Shown: positions 1-5,207, counted from the stretch's first letter. The stretch is 5,567 bases of DNA from Syntrophomonas sp. UBA5288 (GCA_002408445.1 DHSK01000007.1:5219-10785); one strand, 5' to 3'. Made by a program: numbers and translations. The notes: generated by a model not told the origin, from the letters alone.

Positions 1-327
1 GTCATGCCGCTGGGCTCGCCCATCGGTTCCAACAAGGGGCTTTGCACCAGGGAATTCATAAGGATTCTGATTGACGAAATTGACCTGCCGATTATCGTTG
101 ACGCGGGTATCGGCTGCCCCTCTCAGGCGTGTGAAGCCATGGAAATGGGAGCGGCTGCCATTATGGCCAATACCGCTATCGCAACTGCGGGCGATATTCC
201 GGCCATGGCAGAAGCATTTAAGTTCGCCATAGAGGCGGGCCGCGCCGCATATCTGGCCGGCATTGGCCGGGTTATTGAAAAAGGTGCCGCAGCCTCCTCG
301 CCGCTTACCGGTTTTTTAAATGAATAG
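1..327 (+). CDS. thiG: Thiazole synthase ThiG, C-terminal fragment (5' end outside window)
   Basis: ThiG builds the thiazole phosphate ring of thiamin from 1-deoxy-D-xylulose 5-phosphate, dehydroglycine and ThiS-thiocarboxylate in the cytoplasm. The open frame enters from the left edge and gives 108 residues. It shows the family's C-terminal half: MPLGSPIGSNKG (2-13), the strand motif IIVDAGIG (31-38), the phosphate-binding region MGAAAIMANTAIATA (49-63), and the helix AIEAGRAAYLAG (76-87). The Schiff-base lysine lies upstream, outside the window, so it cannot be checked. Family members are about 250-260 residues, so roughly 60% is missing. The ATG at 4 is an internal Met, not the start. The stop lies 11 bases before thiH, which fits co-transcription. 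Identity is clear from the motifs and the thiH neighbour. Confidence 0.95.
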   Translation, partial: VMPLGSPIGSNKGLCTREFIRILIDEIDLPIIVDAGIGCPSQACEAMEMGAAAIMANTAIATAGDIPAMAEAFKFAIEAGRAAYLAGIGRVIEKGAAASSPLTGFLNE

Positions 328-338
328 GGGTGGTAATA

Positions 339-1517
339 ATGGATGAATTGTTAAATAAAAAATCGCGTACCAATCACATGGAATACCAGCCCGGCATGGA
401 GGTATTGCAGGAATCTACGGTCATGGATGAAGTGGTTGCCCATATGAATGGGTATGATTACGATATTTATACGGCGGTGGATGTCCGCCGTGCCTTGAAT
501 CACGTTGACCGCACGCCGGAGGATTTTGCGGCGCTGCTTTCTCCCGCTGCCGAGCCGTTTCTGGAAGAGATGGCGCAGAGTGCGCAGTTGGAACGATTCA
601 GGCATTTCGGCAACTCCGTCTATATGTTCACCCCCATTTACATCGCCAATTATTGCGAGAACTATTGCATTTACTGTGGTTTTAACTGCCACAACAAAAT
701 CAAACGCGCCAGGCTCAATGCCGCTGAAATTGAAAAGGAAATGCAGGCCATAGCCCGGTCAGGCCTGGAGGAGATCTTGATTTTGACCGGTGAAAGCAGA
801 AAAATGTCCTCGGTTGAATATATCGGGGAGGCCTGTAAAATAGCCCGCAAGTATTTTAAAAATATCGGGCTGGAGGTTTATCCCATGAATACCGACGAAT
901 ACGCTTATGTTCATGAATGCGGCGCGGATTTTGTCACGGTATTTCAGGAAACCTATAACTCGGATAAGTATGAAACTTTGCATCTGGCCGGTCACAAACG
1001 GGTTTTTCCCTATCGCCTGAACGCGCAGGAAAGGGCTCTGCGGGGAGGAATGCGCGGTGTTGGTTTTGCCGCACTTTTAGGGCTGGATGATTTCCGAAAA
1101 GATGCTTTTGCCACCGGCATGCATGCCTATCTGCTGCAGCGAAAATACCCCCACGCTGAAATCTCTTTTTCCTGTCCCCGCCTGCGCCCGATTATCAACA
1201 ACGATAAAATCAATCCCAAGGATGTGCACGAAAGACAGCTTTTGCAGATTATCTCCGCCTACCGCCTGTTTATGCCATTTGCCAACATTACCATATCAAC
1301 CCGGGAATGCGAGCGGTTCCGCAACAACATCATCGGTATTGCGGCGACCAAGATTTCCGCCGGCGTCAGTACCGGAATCGGTGAACACGTGGATGAGATT
1401 GACGACAAAGGGGACGCGCAGTTTGAAATCGCCGATAACCGATCGGTCGATGAAGTATATAGAGCAATCCAGGAACGTGGCCTGCAACCGGTCATGAATG
1501 ACTATGTCTACATTTGA
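339..1517 (+). CDS. thiH: 2-iminoacetate synthase ThiH (radical SAM tyrosine lyase)
   Basis: ThiH cleaves tyrosine by radical SAM chemistry to p-cresol and dehydroglycine (2-iminoacetate), which ThiG uses to build the thiazole. It is the oxygen-sensitive alternative to the glycine oxidase ThiO and is typical of anaerobes and enterobacteria. The ATG at 339 is preferred over an in-frame GTG at 330 because GGGGTGG (327-333) sits 5 bases upstream of it and would overlap the GTG. From this start the protein has 392 residues. The radical SAM cysteines are C106, C110 and C113 (CENYCIYC), in the usual CX3CX2C spacing and followed by GFNC. The strand-loop LILTGESRK follows as expected for SAM binding. 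E. coli ThiH is 377 residues with its first cluster Cys near 85, so the N-terminus here is about 20 residues longer. The end overlaps the next gene by 20 bases, which suggests translational coupling. Confidence 0.96.
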   Translation: MDELLNKKSRTNHMEYQPGMEVLQESTVMDEVVAHMNGYDYDIYTAVDVRRALNHVDRTPEDFAALLSPAAEPFLEEMAQSAQLERFRHFGNSVYMFTPIYIANYCENYCIYCGFNCHNKIKRARLNAAEIEKEMQAIARSGLEEILILTGESRKMSSVEYIGEACKIARKYFKNIGLEVYPMNTDEYAYVHECGADFVTVFQETYNSDKYETLHLAGHKRVFPYRLNAQERALRGGMRGVGFAALLGLDDFRKDAFATGMHAYLLQRKYPHAEISFSCPRLRPIINNDKINPKDVHERQLLQIISAYRLFMPFANITISTRECERFRNNIIGIAATKISAGVSTGIGEHVDEIDDKGDAQFEIADNRSVDEVYRAIQERGLQPVMNDYVYI

Positions 1518-2130
1518 TATTCTGGCAATTTCATCCCGCCGGCTTTGCCCGGGTAAATTTCTCAGGCAGATCGAAAAGATCGCCCAGGCGCAGCCGGCAG
1601 GAATCATCTTGCGGGAAAAAGAGCTTTCCGAAGAAGAATATACGGCGCTCGCCCGGGCGGTCCTTAAAATCTGTGAAGGCTACCGGGTCAAATGCATTTT
1701 GCACACCTTTGTCAATGTGGCCATAAGACTTAATTGTAAAGCCATCCACCTGCCCCTTGTAGTTTTGCGGCAAGAAGCAGGGCAACTCGGTTTTTTCAAA
1801 ACGGTGGGCGTTTCCATACATTCGCCGGAAGAAGCGGCGGAAGCGGAAAAATTAGGCGCTTCCTACCTTACCGCCGGCCATATCTTTGCCACGGACTGTA
1901 AAAGAGGAGTTACGCCGAGAGGGCTGCCCTTTTTGCAAAGCGTGACCGAAGCAGTTCACATTCCCGTATATGCCATTGGCGGCATAACGCCGCAGAATGC
2001 AAAAATGGCACTGGCAAGCGGTGCCGGGGGCGTTTGCGTCATGTCCGGCTTTATGAGCTGTGCCGATCCCAAACAATATTTATCGGAATTTGAAAAGGCT
2101 TTACGTAAACCTTTTTCTGCAGGAATCTAA
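1498..2130 (+). CDS. tenI: ThiE/TenI-family protein, probable thiazole tautomerase TenI
   Basis: This 210-residue protein has the TIM-barrel pattern of the thiamin phosphate synthase family: LREK (38-41), AIHLP (82-86), VGVSIHS (103-109), AGHIFATDCKRG (126-137), IPVYAIGGIT (155-164) and a C-terminal phosphate-binding GAGGVCVMSG (175-184). TenI aromatises the ThiG product by tautomerisation, whereas ThiE joins thiazole and pyrimidine phosphates. TenI is favoured because the GHxFxTDCK segment matches, as I recall it, Bacillus TenI, whose His122 is catalytic (here H128). ThiE normally has Pro at that position and an HLGQxD metal-binding motif where this protein has HLPLVVL. A ThiE function is not excluded, and automated annotation would probably say thiamin phosphate synthase. 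The start lies inside the thiH 3' end; an alternative ATG is at 1504. No strong Shine-Dalgarno is near either, consistent with coupling to thiH translation. Confidence 0.8.
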   Translation: MTMSTFDILAISSRRLCPGKFLRQIEKIAQAQPAGIILREKELSEEEYTALARAVLKICEGYRVKCILHTFVNVAIRLNCKAIHLPLVVLRQEAGQLGFFKTVGVSIHSPEEAAEAEKLGASYLTAGHIFATDCKRGVTPRGLPFLQSVTEAVHIPVYAIGGITPQNAKMALASGAGGVCVMSGFMSCADPKQYLSEFEKALRKPFSAGI

Positions 2131-2174
2131 ATAGAAAATTAGACGCTGAATTAATACCCCAACCCGGCATAATC

Positions 2175-2247
2175 TATCTCATAAAAAACCGGCCCTGAAG
2201 CCCGCTCCTAACGTCGGGGCTGTAGGGCCTGCTACGGATATGAGATA
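2175..2247. repeat. Palindromic element 1 (imperfect long hairpin)
   Basis: An outer 8-bp inverted repeat, TATCTCAT (2175-2182) with ATGAGATA (2240-2247), encloses an inner stem of 2191-2203 with 2217-2229. The inner stem is 13 bp in strict register, with one G.T pair (2197/2223) and one A/G mismatch (2198/2222), and closes a 13-base loop. Read on the - strand, the inner stem is followed by GG and then six T, so it resembles a terminator for leftward transcription. On the + strand no T-run follows. No leftward gene lies nearby to need it. It resembles element 2 in opposite orientation. Relative to element 2, the left arm seems to lack TAGGC-like bases after CCG and the right arm lacks the T-run after CTACGG, suggesting partial decay. 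Confidence 0.7.
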
Positions 2248-2302
2248 TACTCATTTTCATAAGTGGTTGTGGCATGCCGCCAGGGATGGTTAATTGGAAA
2301 AT

Positions 2303-2363
2303 ATAAAACCGTAGGCCGGTCTACAGGGCGATAATAGCCCTTCAGGCCAGCCTACGGTTTTAT
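2303..2363. repeat. Palindromic element 2, also a bidirectional terminator candidate
   Basis: A perfect 14-bp outer stem (2303-2316 with 2350-2363, ATAAAACCGTAGGC) continues inward in the same register through 2329/2337. The interruptions are only one C/A mismatch (2317/2349), a T.G wobble (2320/2346) and two adjacent non-Watson-Crick positions (2323-2324 with 2342-2343). The loop is GATAATA (2330-2336). GGTTTTATTTTC leaves the stem on the + strand and a similar T-rich stretch leaves it on the - strand, so it could end transcription both ways. It is the best candidate terminator for the thi operon. The weaker TTAATT similarity outside each arm may extend the repeat. Confidence 0.8.
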
Positions 2364-2529
2364 TTTCTGATTAATTACCATAAAATACATGTCATATAAT
2401 TTTTGTCCGTAAGCAGGCGATTTGGTATAGAGGTACGCATTGTTACTAAGGTGGAGGCTGGATAATACAGGGAACGGAATGGTCCCTATTCGATTCTATC
2501 AACATATATTGAACCAGGGAGGTGAATTG
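2364..2529 (+). promoter_or_regulatory. Promoter-like region and leader of the ferritin-like gene pair
   Basis: TATAAT at 2395-2400, within GTCATATAAT (2391-2400), is the only good -10-like site between the palindromes and the first ferritin-like gene. No convincing -35 hexamer is visible; TTAATT at 2371-2376 with 18-bp spacing is the closest. The same 10 bases can also be read as CATATAAT, which resembles the CATAnnnT -10 pattern of mother-cell sporulation sigma factors. If transcription starts here, the leader is about 120 bases. It contains GGTGGAGG (2450-2457) with no start codon at a suitable distance, and a weak AGGGA/TCCCT inverted repeat (2469-2487). The effective ribosome binding site is AGGGAGGTG (2517-2525), 4 bases before the ATG at 2530. 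Confidence 0.35.
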
Positions 2530-2793
2530 ATGAGCTCTTATGAAGTGTCACCGCAACTTATCTCCAAAATCGAGCGGATTATTGATCACGATTTTGAAGC
2601 AATGAGTCTGCTGGCAGAGGTATCCGAAGACATACGTGATCCGACCGTTCGTGCCCTTATTACCGATATTATTGGAGATGAGTACGGCCATGTACGGTTC
2701 TTTACGTTGTTGCTGGCATCGGTGACAACAATTCCGGTAAAGACCAAAATGAATGAGGAGTATTCAGTTAACCTTGAGGAAGACAATATATAA
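2530..2793 (+). CDS. Small ferritin-like half-domain protein (single helical hairpin, ExxH)
   Basis: This is a soluble 87-residue protein. The ATG at 2530 is chosen because AGGGAGGTG lies just upstream; the frame is open from further left, but no earlier start has a good ribosome site. Two helices are predicted, about residues 9-32 and 38-64. The second carries GDEYGH (49-54), an ExxH motif (E51, H54) as in rubrerythrin and ferritin-like di-iron proteins. D21 sits where the two domains of the next gene have Glu, 30 residues before E51 in each case. One hairpin gives only half of a four-helix bundle, so it would need to dimerise or pair with the downstream protein. The C-terminal tail (from about 70) is acidic and unmodelled. 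It lies 14 bases upstream of the paralogous gene and is almost certainly co-transcribed. Function is unknown: metal binding, peroxide defence or a spore-associated role are possible, but none is shown. Confidence 0.85.
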   Translation: MSSYEVSPQLISKIERIIDHDFEAMSLLAEVSEDIRDPTVRALITDIIGDEYGHVRFFTLLLASVTTIPVKTKMNEEYSVNLEEDNI

Positions 2794-2807
2794 GAAAGGG
2801 TGTTTTG

Positions 2808-3356
2808 ATGGATCAATACAAAGTGGATAATCAATACAAACCTGACCAATACAAACCGGACCCAGGCAAGCCTGACCAATGTAAACCGGACTTCAAGCCG
2901 GACTTCAAACCAGACCCCAAATGTCCATGTCACCAGTGTGATAAATACCGTGAAAGGTTGGAAGAATCAATCCAGGACGAGATCTGCGATGCCGGTTTTT
3001 ATGCTCAGATAGCTAACGAGGCTCCGACAGACATTCTACGCGAACTCACCACCAGTATTGTAGGTGACGAATATGGGCATGCACGGCTGCAGGCCGCCCT
3101 CTTAGGTATATGTCCGCCTCCGGAATCATGTCCTCCACATTGCCCGCCGGCGACGGGCCATTTTGAGGTAGATGTAAAAGCAGCTATCAGTGGTGAATTA
3201 GGGGCAATTAGGCGCTATGCGGAGCTGGCAGGATGTGCTCCAACCCTCGAAATCCGTTATTTGTTGACCTCAATTCTGGGAGACGAATACGCCCACGCCA
3301 GGATTTGGAATGCAATGCTCCTTGCTCATTCGATATGCGCAAGCCCCTGCAAGTAG
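2808..3356 (+). CDS. Tandem ferritin-like protein with KPD-repeat, Cys-rich N-terminus
   Basis: The protein has 182 residues from the ATG at 2808. AAAGGG (2795-2800) precedes it by 7 bases; a TTG just upstream is in frame but less likely. Residues 1-38 are a hydrophilic tract with six KPD units. CPCHQC (39-44) follows, then two copies of the hairpin seen in the upstream gene (about 46-100 and 118-174), joined by a Pro/Cys linker (CPPPESCPPHCPP, 102-114). The copies keep a strict 72-residue period: E58 and GDEYGH (E88, H91) in the first, E130 and GDEYAH (E160, H163) in the second. This is the E, ExxH, E, ExxH ligand set of ferritin-like di-iron carboxylate proteins, so one chain can form a full site. 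Eleven cysteines are present, which is unusual for a ferritin fold. There is no signal peptide or membrane segment. The Cys/Pro/KPD segments resemble structural coat or scaffold proteins, but that is inference; the substrate is unknown. Confidence 0.88.
   Translation: MDQYKVDNQYKPDQYKPDPGKPDQCKPDFKPDFKPDPKCPCHQCDKYRERLEESIQDEICDAGFYAQIANEAPTDILRELTTSIVGDEYGHARLQAALLGICPPPESCPPHCPPATGHFEVDVKAAISGELGAIRRYAELAGCAPTLEIRYLLTSILGDEYAHARIWNAMLLAHSICASPCK
2832..2915 (+). repeat. In-frame tandem repeat encoding KPD units
   Basis: Four 15-base units (2832-2846, 2847-2861, 2862-2876, 2877-2891; type CAATACAAACCGGAC) are followed by two 12-base units (2892-2903, 2904-2915; type TTCAAGCCGGAC). A diverged earlier unit starts at 2814. 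All unit lengths are multiples of three, so gain or loss of units keeps the frame. The array encodes the KPD-containing N-terminal tract of the tandem ferritin-like protein. Confidence 0.9.
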
Positions 3357-3381
3357 AAAAACGCGGAGATATAGTTTGTTC

Positions 3382-3411
3382 ATTTAATATATTAAATATT
3401 AAAGCTTTAAT
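3382..3411. repeat. Two adjacent AT-rich perfect palindromes
   Basis: ATTTAATATATTAAAT (3382-3397, 16 bases) and ATTAAAGCTTTAAT (3398-3411, 14 bases) are each perfect palindromes and abut directly, shortly after the tandem ferritin-like gene stops. They could be a protein-binding site or merely a by-product of AT richness. No T-run or GC stem suggests a terminator here. Confidence 0.4.
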
Positions 3412-3512
3412 TTAACGATAGATGTTTTAGATCACCTCCTTTTCACCAGTGTAAACCCTGCTGCCGCTTTCCCCCTGTATATTTCTGATAGGCAGGAGAT
3501 TCATCACGAAAG

Positions 3513-3546
3513 AATACCGGTAGAGCTATAACCCTACCGGTATTTT
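3513..3546 (+). terminator. Rho-independent terminator-like hairpin after the ferritin-like gene pair
   Basis: AATACCGGTAG (3513-3523) and CTACCGGTATT (3534-3544) form a perfect 11-bp stem, with a further G-C pair inside across one A/C mismatch and a 6-base loop CTATAA. The right arm runs into TATTTT, a short T-run. It lies 157 bases after the tandem ferritin-like stop and upstream of the acetyltransferase, so it probably separates the two units. Confidence 0.65.
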
Positions 3547-3579
3547 GGTATGTGCGCCCGGCTCATGATCTTTTTATTT

Positions 3580-3606
3580 ATAGTGTTATAATGTTAGTCA
3601 TATAAT
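3580..3606 (+). promoter_or_regulatory. Promoter-like region of the GNAT gene
   Basis: Two TATAAT hexamers occur at 3587-3592 and 3601-3606. The second lies in GTCATATAAT (3597-3606), identical over 10 bases to the -10-like site before the ferritin-like genes. Neither has a good TTGACA -35. Read as CATATAAT, the second has ATA (3580-3582) 16 bases upstream, a loose match to a sigma-E-type sporulation promoter. The true sigma factor cannot be decided from sequence alone. Confidence 0.4.
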
Positions 3607-3636
3607 CTGTTTTAATAAAATGGAGAATGATGCATA

Positions 3637-4071
3637 ATGATTAGAAAAATTAAAAAAGAAGATAAAACTGCTTATCTGGATATGGCTAAGGATTTTTATT
3701 CCTCGGAGGCTGTACATCAAAATGTTGCCGGGCAGCACTTTAGCGATACATTTAATGAATTAATGCGATCCGATGATTATGCCGCCGGATATATCATCGA
3801 ATACCAAAACCATATAGCGGGTTACGCACTGCTGGCGAAAACCTATTCCCAGGAAGCCGGCGGTATGGTTATATGGATTGAAGAACTTTATATAATGCCC
3901 TCATATCGGGGCCTTGGTTTAGGGCATGAATTTTTCGCATACCTGAAAAGCAATCTTCCCAATAATATAAAACGCCTGCGTCTGGAAGTTGAAGACAGCA
4001 ATAAAAAGGCAGTGTCTCTTTACCGGCGGTTAGGGTTCGAGAATTTACCCTATTCGCAGATGGTAAAGTGA
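3637..4071 (+). CDS. GNAT-family N-acetyltransferase
   Basis: GNAT enzymes transfer an acetyl group from acetyl-CoA to an amine on a small molecule, peptide or protein. This soluble protein has 144 residues, a normal length for a single GNAT domain. Motif A is clear: IEELYIMPSYRGLGLG (81-96), with the CoA pyrophosphate-binding RxxGxG at R91, G94 and G96, following the strands IAGYALL (60-66) and GGMVIW (75-80). Motif B is also present: RLRLEVEDSNKKAVSLYRRLGF (113-134), with N122, A125, Y129 and GF at 133-134. The substrate cannot be read from the sequence. The start at 3637 has GGAG (3622-3625) 11 bases upstream, slightly far. An out-of-frame ATG-ATG mini-frame (3627-3644, five codons) lies closer to that site and overlaps the true start. 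The gene stands alone, with a terminator-like hairpin before it and a sigma-54 promoter after it. Confidence 0.93.
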   Translation: MIRKIKKEDKTAYLDMAKDFYSSEAVHQNVAGQHFSDTFNELMRSDDYAAGYIIEYQNHIAGYALLAKTYSQEAGGMVIWIEELYIMPSYRGLGLGHEFFAYLKSNLPNNIKRLRLEVEDSNKKAVSLYRRLGFENLPYSQMVK

Positions 4072-4257
4072 TCTCAGCCAATTAGCTCGCTTGGGTCAGG
4101 TAACGCATATGATACACAATGGAACAGTGTTTGTATAAATGTGTCGCTTGCGCTCAAAGGCACAAGCAGCAAGGGCTAGAAGCAAAATATTGTTTGGCCT
4201 GGCAATCACCCTGTTTACCTGCTGTTATGGGAATCCAGCCTAATTTTCCTTTTACAA
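4072..4257 (+). other. Non-coding upstream region of the sigma-54 promoter (possible enhancer region)
   Basis: No gene is seen here. The interval contains weak inverted repeats at 4112-4136 and 4146-4167 and a 7-base direct repeat TCGCTTG at 4087-4093 and 4144-4150. A pyrimidine-rich stretch (4240-4253) lies just before the promoter. At 90-170 bases upstream of the -24 element, the inverted repeats are at the distance where sigma-54 activators usually bind, but none is strong. No convincing terminator for the acetyltransferase gene is visible. Confidence 0.3.
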
Positions 4258-4273
4258 TGGCATATATATTGCA
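4258..4273 (+). promoter_or_regulatory. Sigma-54 (-24/-12) promoter of the SDR gene
   Basis: TGGCATATATATTGCA matches the sigma-54 consensus TGGCAC-N5-TTGCA at every conserved position except the last base of the first block (T for C). It keeps the invariant GG (4259-4260) and GC (4271-4272) with correct spacing. Transcription would start near 4284, leaving a leader of about 58 bases before the ATG at 4342. The -12 element runs into the palindrome GCAATTGC (4271-4278). A gene for the required type of activator lies convergent just downstream of the SDR gene. A clear activator-binding palindrome is not visible upstream; the best candidates are GCTTG-N12-CAAGC (4146-4167) and ATACA-N15-TGTAT (4112-4136). 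Confidence 0.8.
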
Positions 4274-4341
4274 ATTGCTATGTATATAACCTGCAATGCA
4301 CGGGAAAACCAAGTAAATAAGTGATGAAAGGGGTTTTAGCA

Positions 4342-5163
4342 ATGACATTATTAAAAGGAAAAGTAGCGTTGGTTACAGGCGGTGGAACAGGTATCGGTAA
4401 AGGTGTAGTTGATGCCCTGGTAGAAAGAGGCATAGACAAGATCGCCATTGCTGCGGCTGACTTCGTAGATCTGGCCGCCAACCAGTATAAGACCAAGAAT
4501 ATCGGCGGTTACACTGCAGCCAAAAACGTCTGCGCAGATTTGAAGAAAAAAGGTATAGATGCTATAGCGATTGAAACTGATGTAACTAAACCGGCCAGTG
4601 TTAAAAATATGGTTAAAGAGACGGTGGATCACTTTGGCCAAATTGATTACCTGGTTCATGTAGCCGGACTTATTACCTGTAAACCGGTAGTAGACCTGAC
4701 CGAAGAAGATTGGGACTCGGTTGTAAATACCAATGCCAAGGGTACTTTCCTGGTTGACCAATCAGTTATTGCCCAAATGAAAAAGCAGGGCGACGGCAGA
4801 ATCATAAATTTCTCTTCCATCGCCGGAAAATCCGGTTATGCCAACCTGGCCCACTATTGTGCCTCCAAGTTTGCCGTAATCGGTTTTACCATCTCCCTGG
4901 CCAAAGAGCTACTGCACGATGGTATAACCGTAAATTCTGTAGCACCCGGTATTGTTCCAACGCAAATGTGGATAGATCTGGCCGAATCCCTCAGGTTGCC
5001 TGGTGAGACCAGGGAAGAAAGCTACAAGCGTAATGTAGAAGCCATGATTCCTCAAGGAATAGATCAGACTGCGGAAGATATGGCGGCAGCAGTACTATTC
5101 TTTATTGATAACCCACATGTTACCGGTCAGACTCTTAATGTAGACGGCGGCTGCTGTTGTTAA
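4342..5163 (+). CDS. SDR-family NAD(P)-dependent oxidoreductase with long insert and C-terminal CCC
   Basis: This is a classical short-chain dehydrogenase/reductase that would interconvert an alcohol and a carbonyl in the cytoplasm. From the ATG at 4342 it has 273 residues; AAAGGGG (4327-4333) is 8 bases upstream, so the in-frame GTG at 4321 and ATG at 4324 are rejected. Visible motifs are the cofactor glycine motif TGGGTGIG (12-19), DVT (80-82), HVAG (106-109, replacing NNAG), N131, S159, and YxxxK at Y172/K176, so the catalytic tetrad is intact. PG (202-203) and TGQTLNVDGG (261-270) complete the fold. Two oddities stand out. About 40 residues separate the end of strand 2 (near D40) from D80, some 10-15 more than usual and similar in layout to mycofactocin-associated SDRs. 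The chain also ends in three cysteines. The sigma-54 promoter and neighbouring activator suggest substrate-induced expression. The substrate is not identifiable. Confidence 0.93.
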   Translation: MTLLKGKVALVTGGGTGIGKGVVDALVERGIDKIAIAAADFVDLAANQYKTKNIGGYTAAKNVCADLKKKGIDAIAIETDVTKPASVKNMVKETVDHFGQIDYLVHVAGLITCKPVVDLTEEDWDSVVNTNAKGTFLVDQSVIAQMKKQGDGRIINFSSIAGKSGYANLAHYCASKFAVIGFTISLAKELLHDGITVNSVAPGIVPTQMWIDLAESLRLPGETREESYKRNVEAMIPQGIDQTAEDMAAAVLFFIDNPHVTGQTLNVDGGCCC

Positions 5164-5177
5164 GCTGCGATTTGGGC

Positions 5178-5207
5178 GGTTCCCGGCTTATCCCGGGAAC
5201 CCCTTTT
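5178..5207 (+). terminator. Rho-independent terminator after the SDR gene
   Basis: GGTTCCCGG (5178-5186) and CCGGGAACC (5193-5201) form a perfect 9-bp GC-rich stem with a 6-base loop CTTATC, followed by CCTTTT. It begins 14 bases after the SDR stop codon. On the opposite strand the stem is not followed by a T-run, so it serves the SDR gene rather than the convergent activator gene. Confidence 0.88.

Noticed and set aside
351..692. Open - strand frame of 113 codons within thiH
   Set aside because: It lies wholly inside thiH, whose motifs are unmistakable, and its translation shows no recognisable domain; it is a codon-bias shadow.
2271..2278. GGCATGCC palindrome and nearby TGGCAT as a sigma-54-like site
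   Set aside because: No TTGC block follows at the required spacing, and an 8-base palindrome alone is not informative.
2440..2529. N-terminal extension of the small ferritin-like protein from TTG 2440 or ATG 2479
   Set aside because: Neither start has a properly spaced ribosome binding site, whereas ATG 2530 has AGGGAGGTG. The extra residues also match nothing in the paralogous hairpins.
2832..2915. Possible CRISPR array
   Set aside because: The units are directly contiguous with no spacers, are 12-15 bases long, and lie in frame within a coding region; this is a protein-coding tandem repeat.
2586..2933. Open - strand frame of 115 codons across the two ferritin-like genes
   Set aside because: It is antisense to two genes with clear ribosome sites and conserved motifs. 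Its repetitive VRFVLVRF-like translation is just the complement of the KPD repeat.
3233..3415. Open + strand frame of 60 codons at the end of the tandem ferritin-like gene
   Set aside because: It overlaps the second hairpin domain in another frame, has no ribosome binding site, and has no recognisable features.
4154..4348. Open - strand frame of 64 codons across the SDR promoter
   Set aside because: It covers the sigma-54 promoter and the SDR ribosome binding site, lacks its own good start context, and shows no domain.
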